Notes under the pieces: model-generated
Told to the model about the DNA's origin: nothing
Database searches by the model: none
The model's input: the letters and a program-made list of their open reading frames with translations, nothing else
Translations under genes and position numbers: made by a program
Shown: piece by piece, positions 25,111 through 34,796 of the stretch
Numbering within the stretch: position 1 is the stretch's first letter
How the letters are laid out: every line of letters starts with the position of its first letter
Source: Rhodococcus rhodnii NBRC 100604
GTDB lineage: Bacteria; Actinomycetota; Actinomycetes; Mycobacteriales; Mycobacteriaceae
Reading direction: 5' to 3'
NCBI RefSeq assembly: GCF_001894925.1
Contig: NZ_BCXD01000035.1
Span: 1 to 34,796 of the forward strand
DNA: 34,796 nt

Positions 25111-25422
25111 GTGTCGAACGATTCCGCCCTCGAGGGTTCCGCGCTCGCCGATTCCGCACTGGACGGCGTGCCCACGACCGAAGCGGAGATCACCGCGCTG
25201 CGGCTCGAGATCGACCGCCTCGACGCCGAGATCCTCGCCGCGATCAAGCGGCGCACCGAGGTCTCGCGCACGATCGGCCGCGCTCGCATGGCGTCGGGCG
25301 GCCCGCGCCTCGTGCACAGTCGCGAGATGAAGGTGATCGAGCGGTTCGACGAGCTGGGCCAGGAGGGCCACACGCTGGCGATGCTGCTGCTGCGGCTGGG
25401 CCGCGGCGCGCTCGGACGCTGA
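25111..25422 (+). CDS. Chorismate mutase, AroQ-delta type
   Basis: A 103-residue intracellular chorismate mutase (chorismate to prephenate, for Phe and Tyr), close to M. tuberculosis Rv0948c. The helical core reads LRLEIDRLDAEILAAIKRRTEVSRTIGRARMASGGPRLVHSREMKVIERF, almost the same as the mycobacterial protein. That enzyme is poorly active alone and is activated by binding DAHP synthase through its C-terminus. Here the end is LLRLGRGALGR instead of LGRGRLGH, so the contact may differ slightly. There is no signal peptide. GTG 25111 is chosen: CACACT (25099-25104) stands 6 bases upstream, no ribosome site exists, and the length fits. It converges on the aldehyde dehydrogenase gene with 15 bases between stops. 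Confidence 0.93.
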   Translation: MSNDSALEGSALADSALDGVPTTEAEITALRLEIDRLDAEILAAIKRRTEVSRTIGRARMASGGPRLVHSREMKVIERFDELGQEGHTLAMLLLRLGRGALGR

Positions 25423-25437
25423 GCGCGCCGCGCGCAC

Positions 25438-26913
25438 TCACTCGATCTTCAGGGCGACGTACTTGGTGTCGAGGTACTCCTCGATCCCCTCGGTGCCGCC
25501 TTCGCGGCCGAAGCCGGACTGCTTGATCCCGCCGAAGGGCGCCGCGGTGTCGGAGATGACGCCGCGATTGACGCCCACCATGCCGCTGTCGACGTTCTCG
25601 GCGACCCGCAGCGCGCGCCCCAGGCTCCGCGTGTAGACGTACGCCGCGAGCCCGAACTCGGTGTCGTTGGCCGCCGCGACGCCGGCGTCCTCGCCGTCGA
25701 ACGTCGTGATGGCCGCGACGGGCCCGAACACCTCCTCCTTCAGGATGCGCGCGTCCGCGGGGACGTCGGTGAGGACGGTCGCGGGGTAGAACCAGCCCGC
25801 CCGATCCGGCACCGTCCCGCCGAGCGCGACCGTCGCGCCCTTGCTCACCGCGTCGTCGACGAGTTCGGCGACCTTGTCGCGCTGCTTCTCGTCGACGAGC
25901 GGGCCGAGCGTCGTCTCGGGGTCCGAACCCGGGCCGAGCACGTACTCGGCGAGGCGCGCGGTGAGCTTCTCGGTGAACTCGGCCGCGACCGACGTGTCGA
26001 CGTGGAACCGGTTGGCGGCGGTGCAGGCTTCGCCGCCGTTGCGCATCTTGGCGAGAGCGGCGCCGTCGACCGCGTCGTCGACGTCGGCGTCGTCGAACAC
26101 CACGAACGGCGCGTTGCCGCCGAGTTCCATGGACGTGCGCAGCAGGCCGGGCGCCGACTTCTCGACGAGCGTTCGGCCGACCTCGGTCGATCCCGTGAAG
26201 GTGAGCTTGCGCAGCCGCGGATCGCGCAGCAGCGGTTCCGTGACGGCCGACGACCGCGACGTCGGCAGCACCGACAGGACACCGGCCGGGACGCCCGCGT
26301 CGTCCATGAGCTTCGCGAGGTAGAGCATCGTGAGCGGGGTCGCCGACGCGGGCTTGACGACGATCGTGCAGCCCGCCGCGAGTGCGGGGCCGATCTTGCG
26401 CGTCCCCATCGCGAGCGGGAAGTTCCACGGCGTGATCGCGAGGACCGGGCCGACGGGCTGCTTCGCGACCAGGATCCGGCCGCCACCGGCCGGCGACGGC
26501 GTGAACCGTCCCTCGATGCGCACGGCTTCCTCGGCGAACCAGCGGAAGAACTCGCCGCCGTAGTTCACCTCGGCGCGGCTCTCGGGCAGTGCCTTGCCCA
26601 TCTCGAGCGTCATGACGAGCGCGAGTTCCTCGGCGTGCTCCCGGATCCGTTCCCACACGCCGCGCAGCAGTTCACCGCGCTCGCGGGCGGGCGTCGCGGC
26701 CCAGTCGCGCTGCGCCGCCGCGGCGGCGTCGAGCGCGGCCTGCGCGTCGGCGGGGCTCGCGTCGGCGACGTCGAGCAGCCGCTCCCCCGTCGCCGGGTCG
26801 GAGACGGCGAAGGTCGCCGCGTTCTCGGCGTCGCGCCATGTCCCGCCCAGATACAGCCGGGTCGGAAGCGAACGCAGGAGCTGCTGAGGATCGGGGGTGT
26901 CGGGTGCATCCAT
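25438..26913 (-). CDS. gabD: NAD(P)-dependent succinate-semialdehyde dehydrogenase
   Basis: A 491-residue aldehyde dehydrogenase. The catalytic cysteine lies in [13 protein letters not shown] and the general-base glutamate in [36 protein letters not shown] and [11 protein letters not shown] form the cofactor site. The C-terminal [28 protein letters not shown] is the pattern usual in succinate-semialdehyde dehydrogenases, so the substrate call is good but not certain. Such an enzyme feeds succinate to the TCA cycle from GABA or from 2-oxoglutarate via semialdehyde. ATG 26913 is abutted by GGAGGA, and CATAGT (26920-26925, minus) lies 6 bases upstream, so this may be a leaderless message. It diverges from pgi. 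Confidence 0.9.
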   Translation of the reverse strand: MDAPDTPDPQQLLRSLPTRLYLGGTWRDAENAATFAVSDPATGERLLDVADASPADAQAALDAAAAAQRDWAATPARERGELLRGVWERIREHAEELALVMTLEMGKALPESRAEVNYGGEFFRWFAEEAVRIEGRFTPSPAGGGRILVAKQPVGPVLAITPWNFPLAMGTRKIGPALAAGCTIVVKPASATPLTMLYLAKLMDDAGVPAGVLSVLPTSRSSAVTEPLLRDPRLRKLTFTGSTEVGRTLVEKSAPGLLRTSMELGGNAPFVVFDDADVDDAVDGAALAKMRNGGEACTAANRFHVDTSVAAEFTEKLTARLAEYVLGPGSDPETTLGPLVDEKQRDKVAELVDDAVSKGATVALGGTVPDRAGWFYPATVLTDVPADARILKEEVFGPVAAITTFDGEDAGVAAANDTEFGLAAYVYTRSLGRALRVAENVDSGMVGVNRGVISDTAAPFGGIKQSGFGREGGTEGIEEYLDTKYVALKIE

Positions 26914-26919
26914 TCCTCC

Positions 26920-26925
26920 ACTATG
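26920..26925 (-). promoter_or_regulatory. -10 hexamer of gabD, leaderless geometry
   Basis: CATAGT on the minus strand ends 6 bases before ATG 26913. A start of transcription 7 bases downstream would coincide with the A of ATG. Confidence 0.5.
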
Positions 26926-26993
26926 CGCTGTCCGTGCCCGTCACCGGGACGAAGACCGCCGCGCCTCGGCCCGGCGCACTAAGCTCGGAGTTC

Positions 26994-28671
<1,678 letters not shown>

Positions 28672-28679
<8 letters not shown>

Positions 28680-29940
28680 CGCCGTGGGAACCGAGGTCCC
28701 CGATTCCGCGGCGCGGCTGGGCGTCGTCGACGAGATGTTCCTGCGCGGGCACCGCGGAGTCACGTCATCCGTCGTCATGCAGGGGCTGTGGCGCACCGAC
28801 GAGCGCGTGCCGTCCGAGGTCCTCGCGGCCGTCCACGAGCGGATGGCGCGCGGTCGGCTCGGGCGCCGCGTCGTCGCGACCCGGATTCCCGGTGCTCGCG
28901 CGCGTTTCGTGCGCGACACACGCGCGCACCCGATCCGGTGGTTCGAGGTCGACCGCGCCCACCTGACCTCGTGGGCGGATCAGCGTGCGGCCGACGACGT
29001 CGACCCCGAGCGGGGTCCGGCGTGGCGCATGACCGTGGGACTGCTGGACGACGGCGGGACCGTCGTCTCGATCGTGTGCTCGCACGTCGTGACGGATGCG
29101 CAGGGGCTCGTCGCGGCGCTGGCAGCCGCGGTGCGTGGTGACGTTCCCGTGCCGCGGGCGGCCGGCGGGGTCTCCGACGCACGGGATGCGCTGCGGACGT
29201 GGGCGACCGTCGCGCGGGGCGGAGCGCGGACCGCGCGTGCCGCCGTCACCGACCGCGGCACGCGGCGGGCGCTGCGCGATGCCGCCCGCTCCGAGCACGA
29301 CGTCGAGCGCTACACGACGCCGACGCCTGCGCGCGTCCTCGCCGACCTCGATGCGGCCGCGTGGGACGCCGTCGCGGCGGCGGACGGCGGCACCCCCAAC
29401 ACGCTGTTCGTGGCGGTGGTCGCAGACCTCGCCCGCACCGGTTCGGAGTCCGTGACGCTGAGCGTTCCCGTCGGCGGCGGCACCGGCGACCGGGGCAACA
29501 CCCTCGCGATGGCGCAACTCTCCGTCGCACCGGGCCGGCCCCTGCACCTGCTGCGCGACGACCTCCGCCGCGCGTACGGTGCGCCGCCCGAGGGCGCGCC
29601 CGCCGGGCTGCCCGCCGAGATCCTGCACGTGCTGCCGGACGGCCTCGCCGCGCGGGCGACGCGCGACGCGGGCGAGCGAGTTGCATTGTGTTCCAACATC
29701 GGAACGATGCCCGGTGAGCTCGCGAGGGTCGGCGGTGCGGACGCCCGCACCATCGGGTGCCGCGCCGTGCATCCCCACGGCGTCCGCGAGACGCAGCGGC
29801 GGACCTCGGCCTTCCTCACCCGCACGGGCGACCGCTACACGCTGGCCGTCGAATCCGCCGTGGACGACGATCACGGCGCGCTCGCACGCCGCGTCGTCGA
29901 GACCCTCGCCGCACGCGACCTCGACGCGGACGTGTGGTGA
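28672..29940 (+). CDS. Condensation/acyltransferase-superfamily protein
   Basis: A 422-residue soluble protein with the layout of the CoA-dependent acyltransferase superfamily (NRPS condensation, PapA and wax-ester-synthase families). At 137-145 it reads SHVVTDAQG. The family motif is HHxxxDG: the catalytic second His (138) and the Asp (142) are present, but the first His is Ser and the final Gly is displaced. Later [22 protein letters not shown] corresponds to the strand region before the C-terminal lobe, and [11 protein letters not shown] to the crossover. Substrate unknown; mycolic-acid actinomycetes use such proteins in lipid esterification. GTG 28672 overlaps the pgi stop by 8 bases, so it is co-transcribed with pgi. 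It could also be a non-catalytic member. Confidence 0.72.
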
Positions 29941-29946
29941 ACCCGG

Positions 29947-30696
29947 CTACACCACGCGAGCGGTGACGGCGCGAGGCAGGAACCGGAGCGCCACGTCGAT
30001 CACCTTCCAGCGCAGACCGGGAAGCGCTGCGCGGGTCGATTCCTTCTCGATCGCCGCGACCATGGCGTCGACGCCGTCGTCGAGGGTCGCGAGCAGGCGG
30101 GCGTCACCGGCACGCCCGGACATGTCGGTCTCGATGAAACCCGGCACGAGCGTCGTGACGGTGATCGGCGACCGCGCGAGTTCCGTGGTCAATCCTTCGC
30201 CGAGCGCCGACACCGCGGCCTTGCTCGCCGCGTACGCGGCCTTCGCCCCCGGCAGCCCCCGGTCCGCGCTGACCGACGACACCAGTACGAGATGCCCGGC
30301 GTCGCGCTCGCGGAAGAGTTCGAGGGCCGCCTCGCACTGTGCGAGCGCGCCGAGTGCGTTGGTCCGCATCGTGTCGAGGTTCGCGTCGGCGCGTCCGGTG
30401 CCGATCTTCGTGCCTTTGCCGAGTCCGGCATTGACGACGACGCGGTCGATCCCCCCGAGTTCGGCGTCGAGTTCGCGGAAGGTCGGCGAGACGGCGTCGG
30501 TGTCGGTGACGTCGAGCGGGCGGACGGCGACGCGGATGCCCGGGTGCTTCCCGGTGAGTTCGCTCGAAAGCGCGTCGAGCCGTTCGGTGCGCCGTGCGCA
30601 CAGCGCGAGATCGCGTCCCATCGCCGCGAATCGCCTGGCCATCCCCTCGCCGAGTCCCGAGCTCGCCCCTGTGATCAGAATCCGCTGACGTGTCAT
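29947..30696 (-). CDS. Short-chain dehydrogenase/reductase
   Basis: A 249-residue classical SDR, matching Rv0945 by position. Cofactor motif TGASSGLG (9-16), Asp62 region (PLDVTD), NAG (89-91) and active site Asn113, Ser140, Tyr155, Lys159 (SSVSADRG ... YAASK) are all present. CARRTERL at the end of the second strand suggests NADPH preference. The C-terminal RWKVIDVALRFLPRAVTARVV is hydrophobic and basic and may touch the membrane, as in related lipid-acting SDRs. Substrate unknown. ATG 30696; CACGCT (30704-30709, minus) is 7 bases upstream, leaderless geometry. It converges on the acyltransferase-like gene. Confidence 0.9.
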   Translation of the reverse strand: MTRQRILITGASSGLGEGMARRFAAMGRDLALCARRTERLDALSSELTGKHPGIRVAVRPLDVTDTDAVSPTFRELDAELGGIDRVVVNAGLGKGTKIGTGRADANLDTMRTNALGALAQCEAALELFRERDAGHLVLVSSVSADRGLPGAKAAYAASKAAVSALGEGLTTELARSPITVTTLVPGFIETDMSGRAGDARLLATLDDGVDAMVAAIEKESTRAALPGLRWKVIDVALRFLPRAVTARVV

Positions 30697-30776
30697 GACG
30701 GCCAGCGTGCCAGATCACGGTCCGCCACAGGGTCCCGCGCAGCCACAATCGGACCCGCCCGTACGAGCTCGGTGCC

Positions 30777-30782
30777 TACGCT
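30777..30782 (+). promoter_or_regulatory. -10 hexamer, leaderless geometry, flavoprotein gene
   Basis: TACGCT (TAnnnT) ends exactly 6 bases before ATG 30789, and no ribosome binding site is present. The divergent SDR has a similar hexamer, so the 92-base gap holds two back-to-back promoters. Confidence 0.5.
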
Positions 30783-30788
30783 GTCGGC

Positions 30789-32231
30789 ATGGCAACCGAG
30801 CCCGCGACCAGCTCCGACGAGTTCGACGTGATCGTGATCGGCGGCGGCCCCGCGGGGGAGGTCGTCGCCGAAGCGGCGATTCGCGGCAGCGAGCGCACGG
30901 CGGCGATCGTCGAACGCGAACTGCTCGGCGGCGAATGCTCGTACTGGGCGTGCATGCCCAGCAAGGCACTGCTGCATCCGGGCGAGGTGCTGCGCGGCGC
31001 GCAGCACATGGGCGGCGTGACGGCCCAGGGACTCGACCGCGCGGCGGTGTTCGCCCGCCGCGACTCCTTCACGCACGCGACCGACGGTGTGCACGACGAC
31101 TCCGCGCAACTCGAGTGGGCGCGGTCGGCCGGGATCGAGGTGGTCCACGGCGACGCCCGGGTGACGGGCGAGCGCGTCGTGTCGGTGGACGGCCGGACCC
31201 TTCGGGCCCGGCACGCGGTCGTCGTCGCGACGGGGACCACCGCGGCGATCCCGCCGACGCCGGGTCTCACGGAGGCGCTTCCCTGGATCTCGCGGGACGC
31301 GACCGCGGTCCGCGAGATGCCGCGACGTGTCGCCGTGATCGGCGGCGGCGTCGTCGCCTGCGAGAGTGCGACGTGGCTGAGCGATCTGGGCGCGGACGTG
31401 ACGCTGCTGGTGCGCGGTACGTCGCTGCTCACCAACGCCGAGCCGTTCGCCGGCGAGCGGGTCCGCGACGCGCTGATCGCCCGCGGGGTCACGATCCTGT
31501 TCGACACCTCGGCGCGGTCGGTGCACCGCCACGATCCGCGCGACACAGGCGTCGGCCGCATCCACGGCGGCCCGGTGACACTCGATCTCGGCGGCGGCGA
31601 GCCGCTCGTCGTCGACGAGGTGATCGCCGCGACGGGGCGCAGACCCGCCACGTCCGACATCGGTCTCGACCGCTGGCGCAACGACCACGGCTACCTCGAC
31701 GCGGACGAGCATCTGACGGTCGACGGCACCTGGCTGTACGCGGTGGGCGATGCGAACGGGCGCGCGCTGCTCACCCACGAGGGCAAGTACCAGGCCCGGA
31801 TCGCGGGCGACGTGATCGCGGCGCGAGCCGAGGGCCGGCCGCTCGACGGGCCACGGTTCCGGGTGCGCGACGGCCTCGTCACCCAGGTCGTCTTCACGAC
31901 CCCGCAGCTCGCCGCCGTCGGCCTCACCGAACGGCAGGCGCGTGTCCGCGGCGCCGACGTCGTCGTCGTGGCGCAGGACATCGAGGTCGCGGGCGCCGCG
32001 CTCGCGCGCGACGACTTCGCCGGGCGCGTCCAGCTGGTCGCGGACAGGGCCACGAGAACGCTTCTCGGGGCGACCTTCGTGGGAACCGAGGTCGCGGAAC
32101 TCGTCCATGCCGCGTCGATCGCCGTCGCGGGCAGGGTTGCAGTCGACGACCTGTGGCACGCCGTCCCCGCATACCCCACGGTGAGCGAGGTGTGGGTCGG
32201 CCTGCTCGACGAACTCCGCGGCGCCCTGTGA
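30789..32231 (+). CDS. Dihydrolipoamide-dehydrogenase-like flavoprotein disulfide reductase
   Basis: A 480-residue FAD/NAD(P) pyridine nucleotide-disulfide oxidoreductase. FAD site VIVIGGGPAGEVVAEAA (14-30); redox pair Cys50 and Cys55 in GGECSYWACMPSK; second dinucleotide fold VAVIGGGVVACESATWL; WLYAVGDANGRALLTHEGKYQARIAG binds FAD; the C-terminal dimerisation domain begins VVFTTPQLAAVGLTE. The usual catalytic end HPTxSE reads AYPTVSE, with Tyr where the general-base His should be. It is therefore probably not a standard Lpd of pyruvate dehydrogenase; a mercuric-reductase-like or quinone/transhydrogenase-type activity is possible. No lipoyl enzyme genes are near. ATG 30789 has TACGCT 6 bases upstream. 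Confidence 0.85.
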   Translation: MATEPATSSDEFDVIVIGGGPAGEVVAEAAIRGSERTAAIVERELLGGECSYWACMPSKALLHPGEVLRGAQHMGGVTAQGLDRAAVFARRDSFTHATDGVHDDSAQLEWARSAGIEVVHGDARVTGERVVSVDGRTLRARHAVVVATGTTAAIPPTPGLTEALPWISRDATAVREMPRRVAVIGGGVVACESATWLSDLGADVTLLVRGTSLLTNAEPFAGERVRDALIARGVTILFDTSARSVHRHDPRDTGVGRIHGGPVTLDLGGGEPLVVDEVIAATGRRPATSDIGLDRWRNDHGYLDADEHLTVDGTWLYAVGDANGRALLTHEGKYQARIAGDVIAARAEGRPLDGPRFRVRDGLVTQVVFTTPQLAAVGLTERQARVRGADVVVVAQDIEVAGAALARDDFAGRVQLVADRATRTLLGATFVGTEVAELVHAASIAVAGRVAVDDLWHAVPAYPTVSEVWVGLLDELRGAL

Positions 32232-32258
32232 CTGCTCGTGGTATCCGGTGACGGTTCG

Positions 32259-32264
32259 TATAGT
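32259..32264 (+). promoter_or_regulatory. -10 hexamer, leaderless geometry, carboxylesterase gene
   Basis: TATAGT, one base from the TATAAT consensus, ends 6 bases before ATG 32271 with no ribosome site between. This is the clearest leaderless candidate in the window. The -35 (TCGTGG, 17 bases upstream) is weak. Confidence 0.65.
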
Positions 32265-32270
32265 CGGGTC

Positions 32271-33617
32271 ATGACGACCGCCGAGACCGATCCGCTGATC
32301 GCCACCACCACGGAGGGCCTCGTGCGTGGCCGGCGAGTCGACGAACTGCTCGCGTTCCGCGGGATCCCCTACGCGGCGCCGCCCGTCGGGCCGCTGCGGT
32401 TCCGCGCGCCCGAACCCCACGAGCCGTGGGACGGTGTGCGCGACGCGACCGAGTACGGGACGGCGTCGTTCCAGCCGCAGCAGTACACGCGGACGGGGCT
32501 GCGCACAGTCCATCCGATCGGCGAGGACGCACTGACGCTCAACGTGCTCGCGAAGCCGGGCGGACGCGACGCGCGACGGCCCGTCATGGTCTTCGTGCAC
32601 GGCGGCGCGTACTCGCTCGGCATGTCCGCGACGCCGCTCTACCGCGGCCTGTCGCTCGTGCGCCGCGCCGATGTCGTGTTCGTGTCGATCAACTACCGGC
32701 TCGGCGTTCTCGGGTACCTCGATTTCAGCGAGTTCTCCACGCCGACACGGTGTTTCGACTCGAATCTCGGCCTGCGCGATCAGGTCGCCGCACTCGCGTG
32801 GGCGCAGCGCAACATCGCGGAGTTCGGCGGTGATCCGGCCAACGTGACGGTGTTCGGCGAGTCCGCGGGCGGCGACGCCGTCACCACGCTCCTCGCGACG
32901 CCGGCGGCGGGCGGGCTGTTCGCGCGGGCGATCGCCGAGAGCCCGGCCCCGGCCCTCACCGCGCCTGCCGATCGTGCCCGCTCGTGGGCGAAGCAGTTCT
33001 TCGAATTCCTCGACGTGGACGCCGATCCGGCCACCGCGCTGGACACCGCGGACCCGGAGCTGCTCGGGAAGGCGGGTGCGCGACTGACGCGGGCCGTCGT
33101 CACCGACACGCCGGGGCTGGCGCCGTTCGGGCCCGTCGTCGACGGCGACTACCTGCCGGAGGCGCCGCTGGACGCCGTCCGCTCCGGTCGCGCGCACCGC
33201 GTTCCGCTCGTCATCGGAACGAACGCGAACGAGGGAACACTGTTTCCCCGCTTCCTCGATGCACTCCCCACCTCGCCCGAACGCATCGAGGAGATGTTCG
33301 CGCGGACCGATCCGGAGGCCGGTCGTCGCGTCACGGGCGCCTACCCCGGATACCCCGACGACGACGCGGCGATCGCGATCGGCGGCGACCTCACGTTCTG
33401 GCTCCCCTCCGTCGAGATCGCCGAAGCTCATTCACGATTCGCGCCCACGTACATGTATCGCTACGATTTCGCGCCGCGACTGCTGCGACTGCTGCGCCTG
33501 CACGCGACGCACGCACTGGAACTGTTCGCGGTCTTCGGTGAAGGCGACTCCGTCGTGGGGCGCCTCCTCACCGCGCTCGGCGGACGCCGCGGACTGCGCG
33601 CGGTGTCGTCGTCGTAG
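32271..33617 (+). CDS. Type-B carboxylesterase, C-terminally short
   Basis: A 448-residue serine esterase of the PnbA/type-B family. Early FRGIPYAAPPVGPLRFRAPEP, oxyanion HGG (110-112), INYRLGVLGYL, nucleophile Ser198 in FGESAGG, acid Glu321 in NANEGTLF and His414 in THALEL give a complete triad. Family members usually run about 490-520 residues, with a further stretch carrying the W..FA..G.P..WP.Y pattern after VFG. Here the chain stops soon after VFGEGDSVVGRLLTALGG, ending AVSSS, so some 50-70 residues are missing, and no continuation is seen in the next frames. The triad is intact, so activity is possible but folding may suffer. ATG 32271 with TATAGT 6 bases upstream. Confidence 0.85.
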   Translation: MTTAETDPLIATTTEGLVRGRRVDELLAFRGIPYAAPPVGPLRFRAPEPHEPWDGVRDATEYGTASFQPQQYTRTGLRTVHPIGEDALTLNVLAKPGGRDARRPVMVFVHGGAYSLGMSATPLYRGLSLVRRADVVFVSINYRLGVLGYLDFSEFSTPTRCFDSNLGLRDQVAALAWAQRNIAEFGGDPANVTVFGESAGGDAVTTLLATPAAGGLFARAIAESPAPALTAPADRARSWAKQFFEFLDVDADPATALDTADPELLGKAGARLTRAVVTDTPGLAPFGPVVDGDYLPEAPLDAVRSGRAHRVPLVIGTNANEGTLFPRFLDALPTSPERIEEMFARTDPEAGRRVTGAYPGYPDDDAAIAIGGDLTFWLPSVEIAEAHSRFAPTYMYRYDFAPRLLRLLRLHATHALELFAVFGEGDSVVGRLLTALGGRRGLRAVSSS

Positions 33618-33895
33618 ATGCGCTCGTTGATCATCCGACCTCCAGTTGTGCCGTGATCCTGTATCGGCGCGAAGTATGGCCCTCAGACTTCTCACTCTCT
33701 ACCGCGAATCCGACGCACTTCGCGATGCACCCTGAACGTCCGCCACTATGCCCGCGGTGCTTGGGTGGTTGTCTTTGTTCGTGAGGGTAGGCCCCGCACC
33801 CGAGGGGGAAGTGGTACGGGGCGTACCTTTCACGGACGCAGTCCTGCCGCGCCGGCCACCGGCATGGTCGGCCGCCGATTGGGCTGGTCCGTCTG
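33618..33895. other. Gene-poor stretch after the truncated esterase
   Basis: No gene is supported. Composition is more AT-rich than the rest (for example around 33640-33720). One hairpin is clear: GGTAGGCCCCG (33786-33796) against CGGGGCGTACC (33817-33827), 10 of 11 paired, followed by TTT. It could end transcription of the esterase gene from the left. Confidence 0.45.
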
Positions 33896-34180
33896 TCAGC
33901 GACTGGCCGATATTCGGATAGGCGTGAAGGTCGGGAATTTGGCATTGCTGGGGTGCTCGCGGAACTCGACTCGCAGGCCGGGAACGACATGTCGCGTCCC
34001 TCGAATCCACGCGAACGACCACTGGCCGCTATCGAGGGCGAGGATGACCATCCGATGCGGCGGCGGCTCCCACGCGCGCGGGACATCTTGGATCGGACGA
34101 AGGGCTACGACGGTGCCGGTCTTCGATGGGTCGCAGGTGGTGAGCGAGTTGAATACGGGTTGAAGGTTCTCGGCAAGCAT
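33896..34180 (-). CDS. Small hypothetical protein (94 aa)
   Basis: An unrecognised 94-residue protein. The translation looks like a real soluble protein: balanced composition, alternating hydrophobic strands (GTVVALRPI, HRMVILALDSGQWSFAWI), a single cysteine, and no signal peptide. ATG 34180 (MLAENLQPVF) is chosen because AGGAG lies 8-9 bases upstream; an in-frame start at 34219 lacks one. It diverges from another small gene at 34317, sharing a 136-base gap. Both lie beside a tRNA and beyond a truncated gene, as accessory genes often do. Confidence 0.5.
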   Translation of the reverse strand: MLAENLQPVFNSLTTCDPSKTGTVVALRPIQDVPRAWEPPPHRMVILALDSGQWSFAWIRGTRHVVPGLRVEFREHPSNAKFPTFTPIRISASR

Positions 34181-34316
34181 GCGGTGCGCTCCTGGGGTGG
34201 GCTTTTCGAGTAGGTCCACCCTGTCGCGGGGCGACTGAAGGGCGCGACGGTAGGAATACCCGGTTCGCTACCTGTATCCGACAACCACTTCAACCCCAAT
34301 GAATAGGGTGTGCCGC

Positions 34317-34547
34317 GTGGCTAGAGAGATCGAGACCGTGGCAGTAAGTGTGTCCGCGCACCGCGACGACTCTTACCGAAGTGTCGAGCAACGCGCTCGG
34401 CAACTGTGGTCGCAGGCGCTCGCCGACCGTGGCAAATCCTGGCGGCATGCCGGACTACAACTGGTCGGCAACGAACCTGACGCCGATCTCGTCGATCACC
34501 TGATGTACCGGTTTAAGGCAACTGCGCTCTCGCTCACGGGTACATAG
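34317..34547 (+). CDS. Small hypothetical protein (76-82 aa)
   Basis: An unrecognised small protein. From GTG 34317 it has 76 residues; an in-frame ATG at 34299 would give 82. AGGG lies 8-9 bases before the GTG, which favours it. The sequence is hydrophilic, with one predicted helix (YRSVEQRARQLWSQALADRG) and polar ends, no membrane segment and no motif I know. The stop is 28 bases before the tRNA. Confidence 0.5.
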   Translation: MAREIETVAVSVSAHRDDSYRSVEQRARQLWSQALADRGKSWRHAGLQLVGNEPDADLVDHLMYRFKATALSLTGT

Positions 34548-34575
34548 ATCGGTGCCAGTAATGTGCACTGCGACT

Positions 34576-34649
34576 GGGGCGGTAGCTCAGTCGGTTAGAG
34601 CCGCGAACTCATAATTCGCTGGTCGCGGGTTCGAGCCCCGCCCGCCCCA
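34576..34649 (+). tRNA. tRNA-Met (CAU), probably elongator
   Basis: A complete 74-base cloverleaf: acceptor GGGGCGG / CCGCCCC with discriminator A; D-arm GCTC...GAGC; anticodon stem GCGAA / TTCGC with loop CTCATAA (anticodon CAU); variable TGGTC; T-arm GCGGG-TTCGAGC-CCCGC. The CCA end is not encoded. The first acceptor pair G-C excludes an initiator tRNA, which has an unpaired first position. A CAU tRNA modified by TilS to read AUA (Ile) cannot be ruled out, but the ACTCATAAT loop is usual for elongator Met in actinobacteria. Confidence 0.93.
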
Positions 34650-34673
34650 CCCGGGATCGATCGACGTCAGCTA

Positions 34674-34711
34674 CAAACACCGCCCCGCCATCCGCGCGAT
34701 AGGGGTGTTTG
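34674..34711 (+). terminator. Hairpin downstream of the tRNA
   Basis: CAAACACC (34674-34681) pairs with GGTGTTTG (34704-34711) 25 bases after the tRNA, a likely transcription end. A second two-part hairpin follows: CGGGCGG (34741-34747) with CCGCCCG (34767-34773), enclosing TCCTC-CT-GAGGA (34751-34762). The remainder to the right edge shows no gene. Confidence 0.5.
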
Positions 34712-34796
34712 CCTACGAGGGCTACGTCCACGGGAATGGCCGGGCGGCGCTCCTCCTGAGGATGAACCGCCCGACCACCGTGTACGCGCACTAACT

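Noticed and set aside
30693-33431. Minus-strand frame of 912 codons
   Set aside because: Covers two clear plus-strand enzyme genes; composition is Arg/Asp/His/Gly-biased.
34576-34649. tRNA called as initiator Met
   Set aside because: The first acceptor bases pair (G-C), unlike initiator tRNAs.
34609-34791. Minus-strand frame of 60 codons ending in GLEPATSEL
   Set aside because: It is antisense tRNA sequence, a known false ORF at tRNA genes.

Overview
The window is very GC-rich, uses GTG and apparently leaderless starts freely, and reads as chromosomal DNA of a mycolic-acid actinomycete, most likely Rhodococcus or a close Nocardiaceae relative. The main reason is gene order. From memory of the M. 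tuberculosis map, most of it matches the block Rv0945-Rv0959: SDR, pgi, chorismate mutase, UvrD1/PcrA helicase, M23 peptidase, sucC, sucD, a DUF5336-type membrane protein (Rv0954), PerM (Rv0955), purN, purH, and a MoxR/Mg-chelatase-like ATPase with a VWA partner (Rv0958/Rv0959).

Layout. 1-1.8 kb: a DHA2-type MFS exporter with a palindromic operator in its promoter. 1.9-5.3 kb: VWA protein and AAA+ ATPase, a two-gene operon. 5.4-7.5 kb: an alpha/beta hydrolase convergent with an exported zinc amidase of peptidoglycan. 7.7-12.7 kb: purH, purN, perM and the DUF5336 protein, all leftward. 12.8-13.5 kb: a YigZ/IMPACT protein. 13.5-17.6 kb: sucCD and a large unrecognised membrane protein. 17.8-18.8 kb: membrane-anchored M23 peptidase. 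18.8-22.6 kb: an accessory segment of exported small proteins, including a tandem pair of paralogues and one apparently decayed gene, lying where the reference order has the peptidase next to the helicase. 22.6-28.7 kb: pcrA, chorismate mutase, succinate-semialdehyde dehydrogenase and pgi. 28.7-33.6 kb: a condensation/acyltransferase-like protein, an SDR, a dihydrolipoamide-dehydrogenase-like flavoprotein and a carboxylesterase that stops short. 33.6-34.8 kb: a gene-poor stretch with two small divergent genes and a tRNA with anticodon CAU.

Themes. Core metabolism (TCA cycle, purines, glycolysis, shikimate branch) is mixed with envelope and division functions: amidase, M23 peptidase, PerM and the DUF5336 protein. 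The M23 peptidase and the DUF5336 protein share an unusual QQY pentapeptide repeat in tails predicted to be cytoplasmic. CRP/GlxR-like palindromes flank the large membrane-protein gene, upstream of sucCD on one side and of the M23 gene on the other.

The least explained part is 19.2-22.6 kb. It encodes four proteins with signal peptides and exactly four cysteines each in the mature part, preceded by a promoter with nested palindromes in front of a broken reading frame. Function there is unknown. All calls are from reading the sequence; no database search was run.
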